Part shown: positions 12,315 through 23,256 of the stretch, piece after piece
Numbering within the stretch: position 1 is the first letter of the stretch
How the letters are laid out: each line of letters begins with the position of its first letter
Assembly: GCA_030247855.1 (NCBI GenBank)
Contig: JAPDRN010000037.1
Coordinates: 62,001-126,000 of the forward strand
Direction of reading: 5' to 3'
Source of the DNA: Knufia peltigerae
Lineage: Eukaryota > Ascomycota > Eurotiomycetes > Chaetothyriales > Trichomeriaceae
Length of the DNA: 64,000 nucleotides
Program-made: the position numbers and the translations under genes
Notes under the pieces: generated by a model
Database searches by the model: none
Told to the model about the DNA's origin: nothing
The model's input: the letters and a program-made list of their open reading frames with translations, nothing else

Positions 12315-13161
12315 GTCTATATGTCTTTATGTCTATGACGATAAAAAGGCCTGAATCTCAGCTAGCTCGAGCAAACAATGATGATGAACATGAGAGGACG
12401 TTGTGAAGACCTTTTACCTTCAAAGCAGAATATCCGGATAGAAAAAACGAAAAAGATCAGTGAGAAAAAAGAAAGCCAGGATCAACACCGGGGTTTTTGA
12501 TAGCGTGGGAGGAGGAAGAAATGGTTTTCTTGTGCCCGCCATGCACAAAAGGCACCTTCTTGGGTAACGTAGGCGGCTTGCCCGTTGCCTCTTCTATCAG
12601 TTATGGGTAGATACGCGGGGAGGACCACTCTAGAGTAGTCGATATTGTCCTGATAGATTCCCCAAAGAGTTACAAGAAATGAAAACAAATTCCGACCATT
12701 CCCAACTTGAAATGCTCAAGTCACCATTACCATTACTGTTGTCTATGCGAGTACATGTAGCTTTTTATAGTTCTGTCTTAAAGAAGCGACTCTTCGTGAG
12801 GAACTTCACTGCTCACTGCTTCACTGCTTCACTGTGTGAATTGGGACTAGTGATCGTCGACAGCACTGCCTACGATCACGTACTTTCTCGCGCAGCGCTT
12901 TTTCTGCACCAAGTTTCTAATCTTTTGTGTTTGTTATAATCCATCAACGAGGCCCTAATACGTTGTTATGAGATTCTGATAAAGTGTACTTATACGTGCG
13001 AAGCGTAAGTTACCCTACTGCCAGTAAAATGCTTTTAAGGGGCTCTCGGGCCGGCCATCGGCGCCGTTTCCGTGAGAAGTTAGTCTCAGAAAACGGACAT
13101 ATCATATATGAGGCGAGGAGATTTTTGTTCAACAATTGCCTTACAATTGGGTCTCGAACAA
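12315..13161. other. intergenic region upstream of tRNA-Tyr
   Basis: AT-rich and without recognisable coding sequence. It contains the 3' end of the phosphodiesterase transcript and the 5' flank of the tRNA gene. Confidence 0.4.
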
Positions 13162-13175
13162 CTCCCGATGGTGTA

Positions 13176-13230
13176 GTGAGTTATTACCAAAAACTCCTGA
13201 CTCATAAACAACATCGACTAACCTCTGCAG
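13176..13230 (+). other. spliceosomal-type intron inside tRNA-Tyr D-loop
   Basis: It begins GTGAGT, carries CTAAC at 13218-13222 (branch A at 13221, nine bases before the end) and ends CTGCAG. These are the donor, branch and acceptor signals of protein-gene introns in this same window. Removing it joins GGTGTA to GTTGGC and restores a normal D-loop. The flanking GT allows a 2-nt ambiguity in the junction, but the product is the same. Confidence 0.75.
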
Positions 13231-13254
13231 GTTGGCTATCACGTTCGACTGTAA

Positions 13255-13285
13255 TTGTGCAAAATTTGTCATCAAATTTCAATAT
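13255..13285 (+). other. canonical anticodon-loop intron of tRNA-Tyr
   Basis: 31 AT-rich bases lie between positions 37 and 38, the site recognised by the eukaryotic tRNA splicing endonuclease. Confidence 0.85.
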
Positions 13286-13322
13286 ATCGAAAGGTCACCG
13301 GCTCGATTCCGGTTCGGGAGAA

Positions 13323-13329
13323 TTTTTTT
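13323..13329 (+). terminator. Pol III terminator of tRNA-Tyr
   Basis: Seven T in a row begin two bases after the discriminator base. Confidence 0.85.
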
Positions 13330-14537
13330 CTTGTTTTTTGGTCTAGATTCAATTTTCTTAGTTACTTAGTCTTAAGAAATTAACTTATAAATACTCCGTA
13401 CAAAAATTACTTTTCAAAAGAATTTGTGATAATGAGAAGTAGAAATCATTTAGAACAAGTGAACACAATACTAAAGCTTGAAGTGAAATACTCCAGAAAA
13501 GTGAATACCATTCAAAAAAGTGAATATCAATCCAGGAAGTGAATGTGATTTAGAAGAATGAATGTTTGTCAATATGCTCCCATCTCAAACGAGATAATTT
13601 GTTTGTAACGACTAAGATGTCTTCAAATGTCTGCATGGTCTGAATGCAGAAGACACCTATAGTCATCTAAGTACACTTCTAAACCCCTTGTTCTGAATGG
13701 CTTCGTGTAGCAATGTCCAGCAAATTAAGAGGACATTCCATTTCGATAGGCTGTTCACTACAGATTATGCGATCTCTCCGATGATTTCGTCGCCAAGTGC
13801 AATGCATGATGGCGTGTAGCAGTCAAGGTAAGCGTTTCCGTCCGAGCTGGACTTCTTCTGGTCGTGTTCAGCGGATATGATAGAACTTCGCGGGCCATTT
13901 TGAACTCGTGCAGCTTCCGGTGTCACTGTCCACCCTCCTCCAAAAGCCTGTCCATTCCGAGTGCACTTGTCTTCAAAACAAGCTATCAGTAGAGACGTGT
14001 AGACCTACAGTATTCTGCATCTCGGATCACGCCCAACAGGCGCTGCCACAATTTTGAGAGTGGTAGAACAAAGGCGATCGAGGTCGAAATGAAAGATTTA
14101 GCGATACCGAAATCGGGCTTTGGCCTGTGGGCTTTTAAGATTCAGATGAGTCTCTGGGACTCGGTACCGTCTTTGAAACTGAAGTAAGCTGAATGATATC
14201 TTAAAATTGCATGGCAGCATCAACGTCGTTGCTAACCAGGAACTGTCGGCTCTAGGAAACTTGCAGGGAAAGTACGGAGGCATGCATAGCAAGTCAGGCG
14301 AATCTTGGCGCGAATGCTCGCTATAGCTGCGCCCGAAGAAGACTTGCAGTTTTCTCCAGGCCATCCTAATCAGCGACTTTATCAACCTACAACAGTAGAA
14401 TTTCATCCCAACACTTCCTAAATCGTCATCGCAGACATTACCCATCCGACCAGAGTATTTGCTATCGTACAGACCGCTGGTTCCTCCTAGTTCTCACAGA
14501 CTGTTGCCATTCTTACTCCGAGCTCAATTCATTCGCA
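13330..14537. other. intergenic region between tRNA-Tyr and Tim9
   Basis: No gene is supported. One exact TACTCCGTA lies at 13392-13400. Between about 13440 and 13570 a loose AAGTGAATA-like word recurs several times; it is too degenerate to call a tandem array. Confidence 0.4.
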
Positions 14538-14941
14538 ATGGACGGGTACGGCGACTCTTTAACATGTACAGACACAGCTCAACTGACGGTTTATATGTAG
14601 ACTCACAGCAGCAGAGCAGAGAGAATTGAACTCTCGGATGGAGAGGAAGCAGATGAAGGAATTCATGACTGTAATCTACTCCCCGACTTTTTGTCCTTTG
14701 GGATTTGCATGGAAGCCAGAGGCTGACTCTTGTATGCGTATCACAGATGTACTCCAAATTGGTGCAAAGATGCTTCGACCACTGCGTCAATGATTTCACC
14801 ACCAAATCTCTCATCTCCCGGGAAGAGTCCTGCGTCATGAAATGCGTCGACAAATACATGAGAAGCAACGAGCGAATAGGCGAGCGGTTCCAAGAGCAGA
14901 ATGCGGCAATGATGCAGGCTGGAAACTTGGGAGGCAGATGA
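14538..14941 (+). CDS. tim9: mitochondrial intermembrane-space chaperone Tim9
   Basis: Three exons (14538..14545, 14601..14670, 14747..14941) give 90 residues, matching Tim9 length. The first coding exon is only 8 bp (Met-Asp and two bases of Gly). The protein has the small-Tim twin CX3C motifs (CFDHC and CVMKC), which form two disulfides, and a typical Tim9 N-terminus (MDGLTAAEQREL). With Tim10 it forms a hexamer that escorts hydrophobic carrier and outer-membrane proteins across the intermembrane space. The frame is continuous across both junctions only with the exons given, and both introns carry GT and AG ends. Confidence 0.95.
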
Positions 14942-16032
14942 GAATCTCACTGCTTGCAACTCGGTTGAAGCGGACGTAATTGTACAATACGAAGACCAAA
15001 AAAGAGCTCCTGATCCCTGGGCTGATTTGGCCGGACTTGGATGGGATAAGGTCAGGGCTGTGGCGTTTTTTCTACTCGGTCGATACCTCTCCAGCGTTTA
15101 TGGAATGCATACTCCCTACTCCGTAGTAGGTTGGGCATGATTGACTACCTACCTGGCTTCTGTGTAGGTGGTCCTCAGTACAAATACATCAGCCACGTTG
15201 AGTTCGAAGCCACTGCATTCGCGGAAACAATTGATCGAAGAGCTCGACTTTGTAGACATGGGTTGGCAAGCAATTTGGCAGGAAGACCATTCGCCTACCT
15301 TCAGGCAATGTATGTACCAGTCAGTCGGTGCTCTGTACTCGGGCCGATGAGGCTGTTGCAGGGGCAGGTTGAATGCTCGTACTTCGGCCTCGCCAGCAAG
15401 GTAGCTTGGCGTAAAAACGAAGTGCTTGCAAGACATGAGCGCTGCAGTTCTCGGTCCTCCATCTTTGCTTTCTCATGCACATAGCCTACCACGAGCATCG
15501 TTCAATTCAGCCTTGTGATCATCTCTTCTCATGAATGTAAGTGCCACTAATGTTCACTACTTGCTCGTATGCAAAGTCAACGGTCTCCATCACTGCCCCC
15601 AGTGACTGCACTTTGCAGACAATGGTCAATTGCTCAAAGCGTCATTGTCTTTGGTGGATCACCACACAATCCGATGCGTGGCTCTTTGTTCACTTTGTGC
15701 TAGTGGTGAGCCCACATGCGCAGATAGTGAATAACAGCTTGACTGCCATGTCACTGTCCAATACAGTTTAGTCAATTGATCTATTCATTGACTGCTTAGG
15801 GAAGTTAACGTACTCATCACTGACCTAGTGACTGCTTGCCTGCTATGTCTATAAATATGGGTTGATAGACAGGTCTTTCTGTTGACTTTCCAGGATATTT
15901 TTATTCCTTTGGCTTTGCTGGCGTCGATCGTTGGCATCGCTCCAGTTTTGTATATCTATATTTGACACCCTCTTGCCTCTTTGTCCAGAGACCCTCCACT
16001 TGCAATTTCGAAGCTCAGATACGGCAGCAAGG
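14942..16032. other. intergenic region downstream of Tim9
   Basis: No supported gene. TACTCCGTA occurs at 15117-15125. A stretch near 15780-15860 is rich in CACTGAC/GTGACTG-like words just ahead of the possible relic at 16033. Confidence 0.4.
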
Positions 16033-17030
16033 ATGGCCGAAGCCGCTGTTACTGAAGTCCCATGCTTCTGGCACTTGATCGAGCCAGGCAGACCGGGATG
16101 TAACTACGAGGGTGACCTCTAAGCACTCGGAAGACGCATACACAATGTCCACGGAGTCAACGACCAACATGGCTGCGAATACTGCGGCTTTCCCACGACG
16201 TAGAGCTGGTTGTCCGGAACCACGTCTGCCCATCGGCAGACTACAAGCTCTTTCCCCCGGCAAGAACGCCAAAGGGTTACATGGCGCTGGCCCGGCACTA
16301 CCGGGTACTGTACTAATGGGGACATCGATGGGCATACACAATCCCAAAGTCCCAATTCTGGCATTAAAGCTCGGCCCCAAACAAAAAGAAAAGCCAAAAG
16401 ACAAGGGACGAGGAGGGCGACATAGTGGCAGAAGACAAAGGCGAAGAAGAAGCCCAAATCCCAGGACACAGCTTGGAGGTAGGGGGAAAACAGCAAGATT
16501 CTGAATACCGCTATCCCGACTGTCAGGAAGTCATTACACCTTCGACGATGAGTAATATCCTGCAACATCTGGTTCCAAGGATCATCGAAGCGTTCTCGAC
16601 CCGAATCCTCTGAAATTGGCGGAGGAAAGTGTCCAGCTAGTCCGGCTGCCAGAAGGTTGCTATACTCATCAAATGATGGACTCGTTGCAACTCACCGATA
16701 TCTATCAAGAAGAGCAATCGCATCAAATGAAGATTTCGTTGATATCCCGTGCAGGCGACAACTCAAACCTGCAGCACGCTTTCATGAGTTGCGTTTCAGA
16801 GGATGCAAAAGGAAAGATCGAAAGTGCCTCCACCGCGTATGAAACACGGGAGCTCGCAGGTCAAACTTTCCGCATGAAGAAATCTCTGCTCTGATAAGGC
16901 GGCCGTTTTTGAAGAAACGGTGTTTGTAACATTCAAGGAAAAACGTCGGCATGCCACAGGCGCAGGAGCTTTGCCACACGCCTTCGCTATTGATCTTCAC
17001 CTCGAGGCTCATGGCGCAGCAACACTATCA
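16033..17030 (+). pseudogene. possible decayed zinc-finger gene
   Basis: Reading from the ATG at 16033, one frame yields PCFWHLIEPGRPGCNYEGDL, a stop, then HNVHGVNDQHGCEYCGF and another stop. Without the stops this is a Cys/His-rich segment like a C2H2-type finger. Further fragments in other frames are also finger-like, for example EYRYPDCQEVI...LQHL near 16520-16575. No splice pattern removes the stops convincingly. I read it as a gene eroded by stops and frameshifts, but chance resemblance is possible and no specific family is recognised. Confidence 0.3.
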
Positions 17031-17831
17031 AAATGGTATCGCGGGGATGTCACGATGGCTGCGATCAGCATTGCAATAGCATTAAACTCAATATAATTTT
17101 GGTTTTCGAAAAGACAAATTGAAGGAATGAACACAATAAATACTGTTTCACCTGCAAGTCGACTCTGGGGAGTTATCATCATGCATCTTTATGGTGCAGC
17201 GAATAGTACAAACTGCTGGCGGGGTAGATAAGGTACTCGCAATTGGCAGCCTTGCTCGTATGGTTTTTCCGCAACTGGCGAATTTCTCCGGGCCCGGGAT
17301 GATTCTGGACGGGGAGGAAAGGCTACAAGACTGTGCCCACGGCATATTTAGCTAAAAGAGGGAGAAAATGGTGGTGATGGTCAGAGGTAACGAGCAATCG
17401 TTGCGGTGCGAATTCTCCCGATAAGCTCGAAAGAGCTCGAGCACCAAGACAGGCGCGGGGCTGTCGAAGCTGTACAGTACAGTATGATAGTGGCTTCAAC
17501 CCTCCCGGAACATGCACACTTCGGACTTTGTTCGTGACTCTGGGAAAATGATTTGCCAGGCACCGCTAGTAGAAGACCCTACGAGTATCTTGGTACTGGT
17601 TGATTGATTGATTGACTTGCACCACAGAACGTTCTCCCCCACCTCAAGAGGCCCTCCCTCAATCACGAAAACGTGTCCCCGTAAACAACAACCCCACTTC
17701 GGCAACAGATTCTGAATGACATATTGCCGTCTTGCTCATTTCTTGTAATCGTTGCTTCATTTTCTCCTCTTCCTGTAAAACTTCCTAGAATCTCATCAGT
17801 CAAAAGTCCTTTACAGTCAAACAGCTCAAAA
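17031..17831. other. intergenic region upstream of class III ADH
   Basis: About 0.8 kb without coding evidence, presumably the promoter of the alcohol dehydrogenase gene. Confidence 0.4.
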
Positions 17832-19437
17832 ATGTCTGCCAGTACCGTTGGAAAGGTATGTGATATCGAGACGCCCACCAAGATAACCGTCATACTGACA
17901 AGAGTTTCTATATCAGACCATTACTTGCAAGGTGCGGAACCGGGAAACCCCCCCATTGTCCAGCGCGGACAAAACCATTTTGACTCTTTCTGTATAGGCT
18001 GCCGTTGCCTGGGATGCCGGCAAGGACCTTACCATCGAGGATATCGAAGTAGCACCGCCAAAGGCCCACGAGGTGCGAATCCAGATATACTATACTGGTG
18101 TCTGCCATACCGGTACGCAAAACAAACACTGGTCCTCAAAAAGGTGGAGAATGAAACAAACTGAATAAACCTTGTCACTCAGATGCATACACACTCTCGG
18201 GCAAGGACCCTGAAGGTGCCTTTCCCATCGTCCTCGGACACGAGGGTGCGGGTGTCGTCGAGTCAGTCGGCGAGGGTGTGACCAACGTCAAGCCCGGCGA
18301 CACGGTCGTTGCTCTCTAGTACGTTGAAAAAAAAGACCAGAACCCCTCTCCCCCGCCTGCGGAACCGACAACCATCTGACTCTTGGGGGTTAGCACACCT
18401 GAATGCAAAGAGTGCAAGTTCTGCAAATCCGGCAAGACCAACTTGTGCGGCAAGATTCGAGCCACCCAAGGACGAGGTGTCATGCCCGACGGCACATCCA
18501 GATTCAAGTGCAAGGGCAAGGACCTCCTGCACTTTATGGGAACCTCGACCTTCTCCCAATACACCGTCGTGGCCGACATCTCGGTGGTCGCCATCACCGA
18601 CAAGGCCCCCATGGACCGGACGTGCCTGTTGGGCTGCGGTATCACCACCGGTTACGGTGCGGCCGTCATCACCGCCAAGGTCGAGAAGGGATCCAACATC
18701 GCCGTCTTCGGAGCGGGCTGCGTCGGTCTCTCCGTCATCCAGGGTGCCGTTAAGAACGGTGCCGGCAAGATCATCGTCGTCGACGTCAACGACAAGAAGG
18801 AAGAATGGGCCCACAAATTCGGTGCCACCGACTTTGTCAACCCAACCAAGCTGAACGGCCAGACGATCCAAGAGAAGCTGATCGAGATGACCGACGGTGG
18901 CTGCGACTACACCTTTGACTGTACCGGTAACGTTGGTGTCATGAGAGCTGCTCTCGAGGTAGGTTCAAAGTGTTTTTTTTCATTCTTGTGGTGGCCCCAT
19001 TTTCTGACCGAGATTGCGACAGGCTTGCCACAAGGGTTGGGGTGAATCGATCATCATTGGTGTCGGTAAGTGCTTCTATCACAGATCATGGTGGTCATGT
19101 CCATGTTACTGACTCTAGCTCAAAGCTCCCGCTGGTGCCGAGATTTCCACCAGACCATTCCAACTCGTCACTGGTCGTGTCTGGAGAGGTTGTGCTTTCG
19201 GCGGTGTCAAGGGCCGAACTCAACTTCCAGGTCTGGTTCAAGACTATATGGACGGCAAGCTCAAAGGTAAAACCCCCAACTAACTCGCCTTTGTTGGTGT
19301 GAACATTCAGATTCTGACCTGTCGTAGTTTCGGAATTCATCACACACAGACAGCCTCTCTCCAAGATCAACGAAGCATTCCACGACATGCATGCCGGCGA
19401 CTGCATTCGCTGCGTCGTGGACATGAGGGCCGATTAG
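17832..19437 (+). CDS. sfa1: S-(hydroxymethyl)glutathione dehydrogenase (class III alcohol dehydrogenase)
   Basis: Eight exons (17832..17855, 17917..17931, 17998..18112, 18183..18318, 18394..18958, 19023..19065, 19126..19266, 19328..19437) encode 382 residues, the normal class III length. Visible landmarks are the catalytic-zinc Cys in GVCHTDAYTLSG, GHEGAGVVESVGEGV, the structural-zinc cluster CKECKFCKSGKTNLC, the Rossmann motif GAGCVGLSVI and TRPFQLVTGRVWRG. The enzyme oxidises the formaldehyde-glutathione adduct to S-formylglutathione with NAD and also reduces S-nitrosoglutathione in the cytosol. Exon 2 is a 15-bp microexon. The acceptor before exon 7 is AAAG; a nearby CTAG would shift the frame. 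Confidence 0.93.
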
Positions 19438-21230
19438 CTACGCTCGGTATGTACAAAATGGACGCCCAAAGCTTTTGTCTACATACTAGTATCTGGTTCC
19501 AGTCCGCTAACTTTTTCAATCTACAATAGGGCCCCCCTGCATCTCCGAGACTATGAAGCAAAAAAAAAAGACCAGTTACTTCCACGCACACTCGGTAACA
19601 AATATTTTGACGAGGGTTTAATGAAACTGATCAAAGGTACTTCGATGGAGGAAAAATTGGGGCGTTTCACGATTCAGGCCGCCATTGTAAACTTTGTTGT
19701 TGACGATCACAGACGGAAGGGAGGAGAATGCGCCCCCGAGGAAGATGTCCATATAGGCGGTCGTTGAGAGAGGTGAGGCGCAGAAAAAGTCACCACTGAA
19801 ATATAAAAATACTCCAAACCTGACTCTTTCTTGTCCTGTACATCGGTCGATGTGGAATCGTTCGGTCGCATACCCAGTCAGCTGTCGTTTAGTCTCTCTC
19901 TCTCTTTTGTCCTTTTCCCCCGTAATGGATTGTACTCGCTGGTGATTGATTGCTCTGACCCTGGCACATGTAACAGGCGGATTCGTGTTACATCCACCAA
20001 ATGGCTCTGATGACATCCGTAGCTCCGAGGGAGGGGTTTGAGTAAGTGTACGCATCGATCATACGGAGTACGATCAGGGATCTACGATGAGTAACTGTAA
20101 CTTGTTACTACAGAGTAGTCAGTAATGATGAATTCACAGTTTATGCCGAAGCTGACATGATGCATGATGGAAAGTTTTTATGCATGAGATCCTGACCCTG
20201 TGGGCTTATCACGTACCATCTTTACTTATTGTAGGTTTATTCACACCTCGTTTACATTACCTGTCATATCTCTCACAACTACCCGTCCTATGAGGCTAAT
20301 AGTCCCAATTTCCCATCTATGAGTCTTGTCTTCGTCTCTACTTTGTCGATCGAATTGACTGAATTTATCCGGTTCTCTACGGCACAGTAGGGGATTTCTT
20401 GTGACTAACGGGTCGACCTCGACCTGTTTCTGCCGTTCTCTTATCTGACTACCAGTACTACTTCCCCCCCCCGGTAAAGTGGTCTCGGTCTCGGGAGCTT
20501 CCGACCCCAAGGAAGAAAGGGACCAAACACAATCTCTAGATACCTACCTAGATATGTAAACGGTCCGTTCACGTTGCAACGTGTCCATGGGCTCACCAGT
20601 CTAGTTAGTTACCAAAGGTTGTTGATTGCCTAGTGAGCTTCGGGAGAAGGAGTCTTATTATCCCCAGCCCGTTCAACGCTTTCGTGGTGGCCCGCGCGTG
20701 CCCACGCCCACGGGTCTGTCAGCGTTCCTTCTTTTTGAGACGTTTGGACCCTTGCTGGCTGCTGGGGAAAAAGTTGCTTCTGTCCTGTTCTGCCCAGCCT
20801 TTATTGCTGAAAGGAAGTATTATCTCTCTCTTTTGTACTCGTCGAGTTCACAGTGTTTTGTGACAGAGCTTCGTCAACTTCACATGTCAAGGTCTGGGTA
20901 ATTTTTGTTTCCTAAGACACTCGGTTGTGGTGTCCCACTGTCCAGGTACCAGTCAAGGCCGGGTACAGGTCAAATCTGGGAGATTCTGCAGCAAACGGTC
21001 CTTTGCCTTGTTCTGACTTGACCGCGGAAGGTATACAACAAAAATGGCTTCTAAATTCCCGAGCAATTATCTTCTTGCTCGGGGTTGATTTGGGAGTAGA
21101 GGGGTTGGAAGTTAGTGCACCATCAAACCAAGTACTTTGGTCAACCAAAGGTACCTGCAGTAGGACTTGCCAGTACTGGCATTCCAACTGTTTAGTGGTT
21201 CCCTAGTATAAAAGTGAGGGAAAAAGGGCC
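19438..21230. other. intergenic region between ADH and arrestin-like gene
   Basis: 1.8 kb without a supported gene. TACGGAGTA occurs at 20062-20070, and a run of nine C lies near 20465. Confidence 0.4.
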
Positions 21231-22622
21231 ATGGAAGGGTACAAGGAAGTCACTTCGGCGATCGAAGGTCGTCTTTTCGTTTCCACCAAAAAACACCACG
21301 AGGCCAGTAAGAACAATGATGTCTACTTCCAATCGAGACCTCAGGCAATTCCTACAGTCGACTCGTGGCTGTCACCTTTCACCAGCAGGATCGTCCTCCC
21401 TAGCAACAAGAGCAAATCGATCGACGTCGAGGATGGAGAGCAGCAGCAGCCGCCGTCGCAAAGCCTCTCTAGCCGGGTCAGACACCACCATCACCACCTT
21501 GGTAGATCATCGTCGCGCGCTTCTGGTGCCGCCGTCAAAAGTCGTCTACCAAAGATCAAAGACCAGGGAGCCGCTGACCAGTTGGTTATGACGCGCGCCC
21601 CTGCCGCCACCGCCGCCGGGTTCACATTGTCTCTTGAGCTCGCTGAGCCAATCTTGTACCTGGAAGGATTCGACTATCCGCACAATTCCGAACACCGTTC
21701 CGCCGTCCTCAGAGGAGTGATGAACCTGACCGTCCTGAAACCGACGACCCTGAACGCTTTGAAGTTGAATTTTCGGGGAGAAACAGAAACCATCTGGCCT
21801 GAATCATGGCGCGTTCGGAAACTGCACAAGGTATTTCGAGAGGAGGTGGTGCAACAGACGTGGAATTTCTTACAGACGGATGATGCAGGAGTAATGGGAG
21901 GAGCCGACGACATCAACAACAACATGACGACCACTTCCGCATATCGCAGTCACGCGAGACAAACCAACACGCAGCGAAGGTTCGAACCTGGGCAATACAC
22001 TTTTCCATTCGAAAGACCCCTTGAAAGTTGGCTTCCCGAGACGATAGACCTAGCGTTGGGAAAGGTGTCTTATACACTGACTGCTCTTGCTACGGCCACC
22101 ACCGAGACAGAAGGAGGAGGTGTTGGTGGAGGACACTACTCTTCGAGCGCGAATACGGCGACCCTGACACAACTCGTCACACTCGTACGCATCCCTTGCG
22201 TGTGTTCTTTGGAACTCTCGGAACCCTATGAGGTTCGAGGGCTCTTGCACGGCCTACACTACAATTTCGCCCTGGCTGCCAAATCTTGTCGAGTAGGGGG
22301 CCAATTACCCCTGACCATCAACATCTCATCCCCCAATGATCGATCGTGGCAGAGCATCAATATTTCTCTCGTCGAGGACGTGCAGTATCAGACGCGCAAC
22401 GGACTGGCGTACCGAGAACAGTCACGCACAAAGGCCTTGTTGTACACGAACCGAGCGAAGCGAGACCCCCTTCACCAGCGCGCCTTTAGACGCATCAGTG
22501 CCGCGGGAGAAAAAATGGCCCCTTCTTACGCCAGTAGTGTGGTGATTGAAAAGGAGAAGGATGCTGATGATGTGTTGTGGTGTCGTCGTCTGTCGTCGTC
22601 TCCTCAACATCTTGAGTTTGTT

Positions 22623-22653
<31 letters not shown>

Positions 22654-23256
22654 ACGGTCGTGGTGGTGCTGGTGATATTGATGGTGGTTCCGACGGAGAT
22701 TATCAATATTTACATGAAAAGACGACCTTGAAGATACCTTCATGTTCAAAGATTGAGGCAGATACGGCTTACAAATGTTTGTATGTTCGACACTATCTTT
22801 TGGTAAGTTTCAATTCCGAGAAGCGAGCAAATGGAACGGGGTGTGTTTTGGGTGTATGCGAGTGTGCGAGTGCTAACCTTTTTACCTTTTTGGTGTTGAC
22901 AGATAACGATAGCAGCACACGTTCAAGTCAACGAACACGATCGGAAACAATTTCAAATTCGTATTCGAATGCCAATTCAAATCTTGACTTGTAAATTGTG
23001 TGACGGTAATGCCACCTTGCCAGAGTATTCGGAAAGTCCACCTGGGACCATGACACCACCTCCACCTCCACCATCGGTTGTCGGGGGCAGTGACGGTGGT
23101 GGCCAAGAAGGGGAAACGACGACAACAACCACCACCACCACCACCACCACCACCACCACCATGATGATGCAGCCACCATCGTCACCTCCACCGCCTGTAG
23201 ATTTGTGTCGATGTGTCAGTGCTTCGAGGTCGTCTCGACAGTCACAGGACGGTTGA
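21231..23256 (+). CDS. arrestin-like (ART family) trafficking adaptor
   Basis: Two exons (21231..22802 and 22903..23256) encode 641 residues. The arrestin N-domain spans roughly 130-330: FTLSLELAEPILYLEG, a beta-strand pattern with LKLNFRGETETIWPE, then FEPGQYTFPFERPLESWLPE, a signature of fungal ARTs. The C-domain has LPLTINISSPNDRSWQSI and, across the splice junction, HYLLITIAAHV...MPIQILTC, as in Rod1/Aly/Rim8 relatives. These adaptors recruit a Rsp5-type ubiquitin ligase to plasma-membrane permeases. I see no clear PPxY motif. Poly-Asn (about 22621-22652) and poly-Thr tracts are encoded by AAC and ACC repeats. The target permease is unknown. Confidence 0.82.
22621..22652 (+). repeat. AAC trinucleotide repeat (poly-Asn)
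   Basis: About ten consecutive AAC codons within the arrestin-like gene. Confidence 0.9.
23121..23160 (+). repeat. ACA/ACC trinucleotide repeat (poly-Thr)
   Basis: An ACG/ACA/ACC run in the last exon of the arrestin-like gene encodes a Thr homopolymer. Confidence 0.88.

Larger units (their letters stand above)
13162..13321 (+). tRNA. tRNA-Tyr (GTA) with two introns, one in the D-loop
   Basis: Exonic pieces 13162-13175, 13231-13254 and 13286-13321 give a 74-nt tRNA. The acceptor stem CTCCCGA/TCGGGAG pairs perfectly over 7 bp. The D-stem is GTG/CAC, and the joined loop contains A14, G15, G18, G19 and A21. The anticodon stem is TTCGA/TCGAA, with C32, T33, anticodon GTA and A37. The variable loop is AGGTC, the T-stem ACCGG/CCGGT, and the discriminator is A73. 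The 31-bp intron at 13255-13285 sits directly after position 37, where eukaryotic tRNA-Tyr introns belong. The 55-bp insert 13176-13230 in the D-loop is exceptional. The T-loop has C at position 54 instead of the near-universal T. A T7 tract follows. Unspliced, the gene would be hard to recognise with standard models. Confidence 0.85.

Noticed and set aside
13176..13230. Reading the tRNA-Tyr insert as a tandem duplication of the D-loop
   Set aside because: GTGAGTTATTAC partly resembles GTTGGCTATCAC, but the first copy lacks G18-G19. Duplication would not explain the CTAAC branch sequence, the CAG end, or the matching insert in tRNA-Leu.
13440..13570. Recurring AAGTGAATA-like words
   Set aside because: Spacing and sequence are too irregular for a tandem repeat or CRISPR-like array.
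21975..21995. B-box-like GGTTCGAACC sequence
   Set aside because: It lies inside the arrestin-like coding frame (RFEPGQY) and has no tRNA stems around it.
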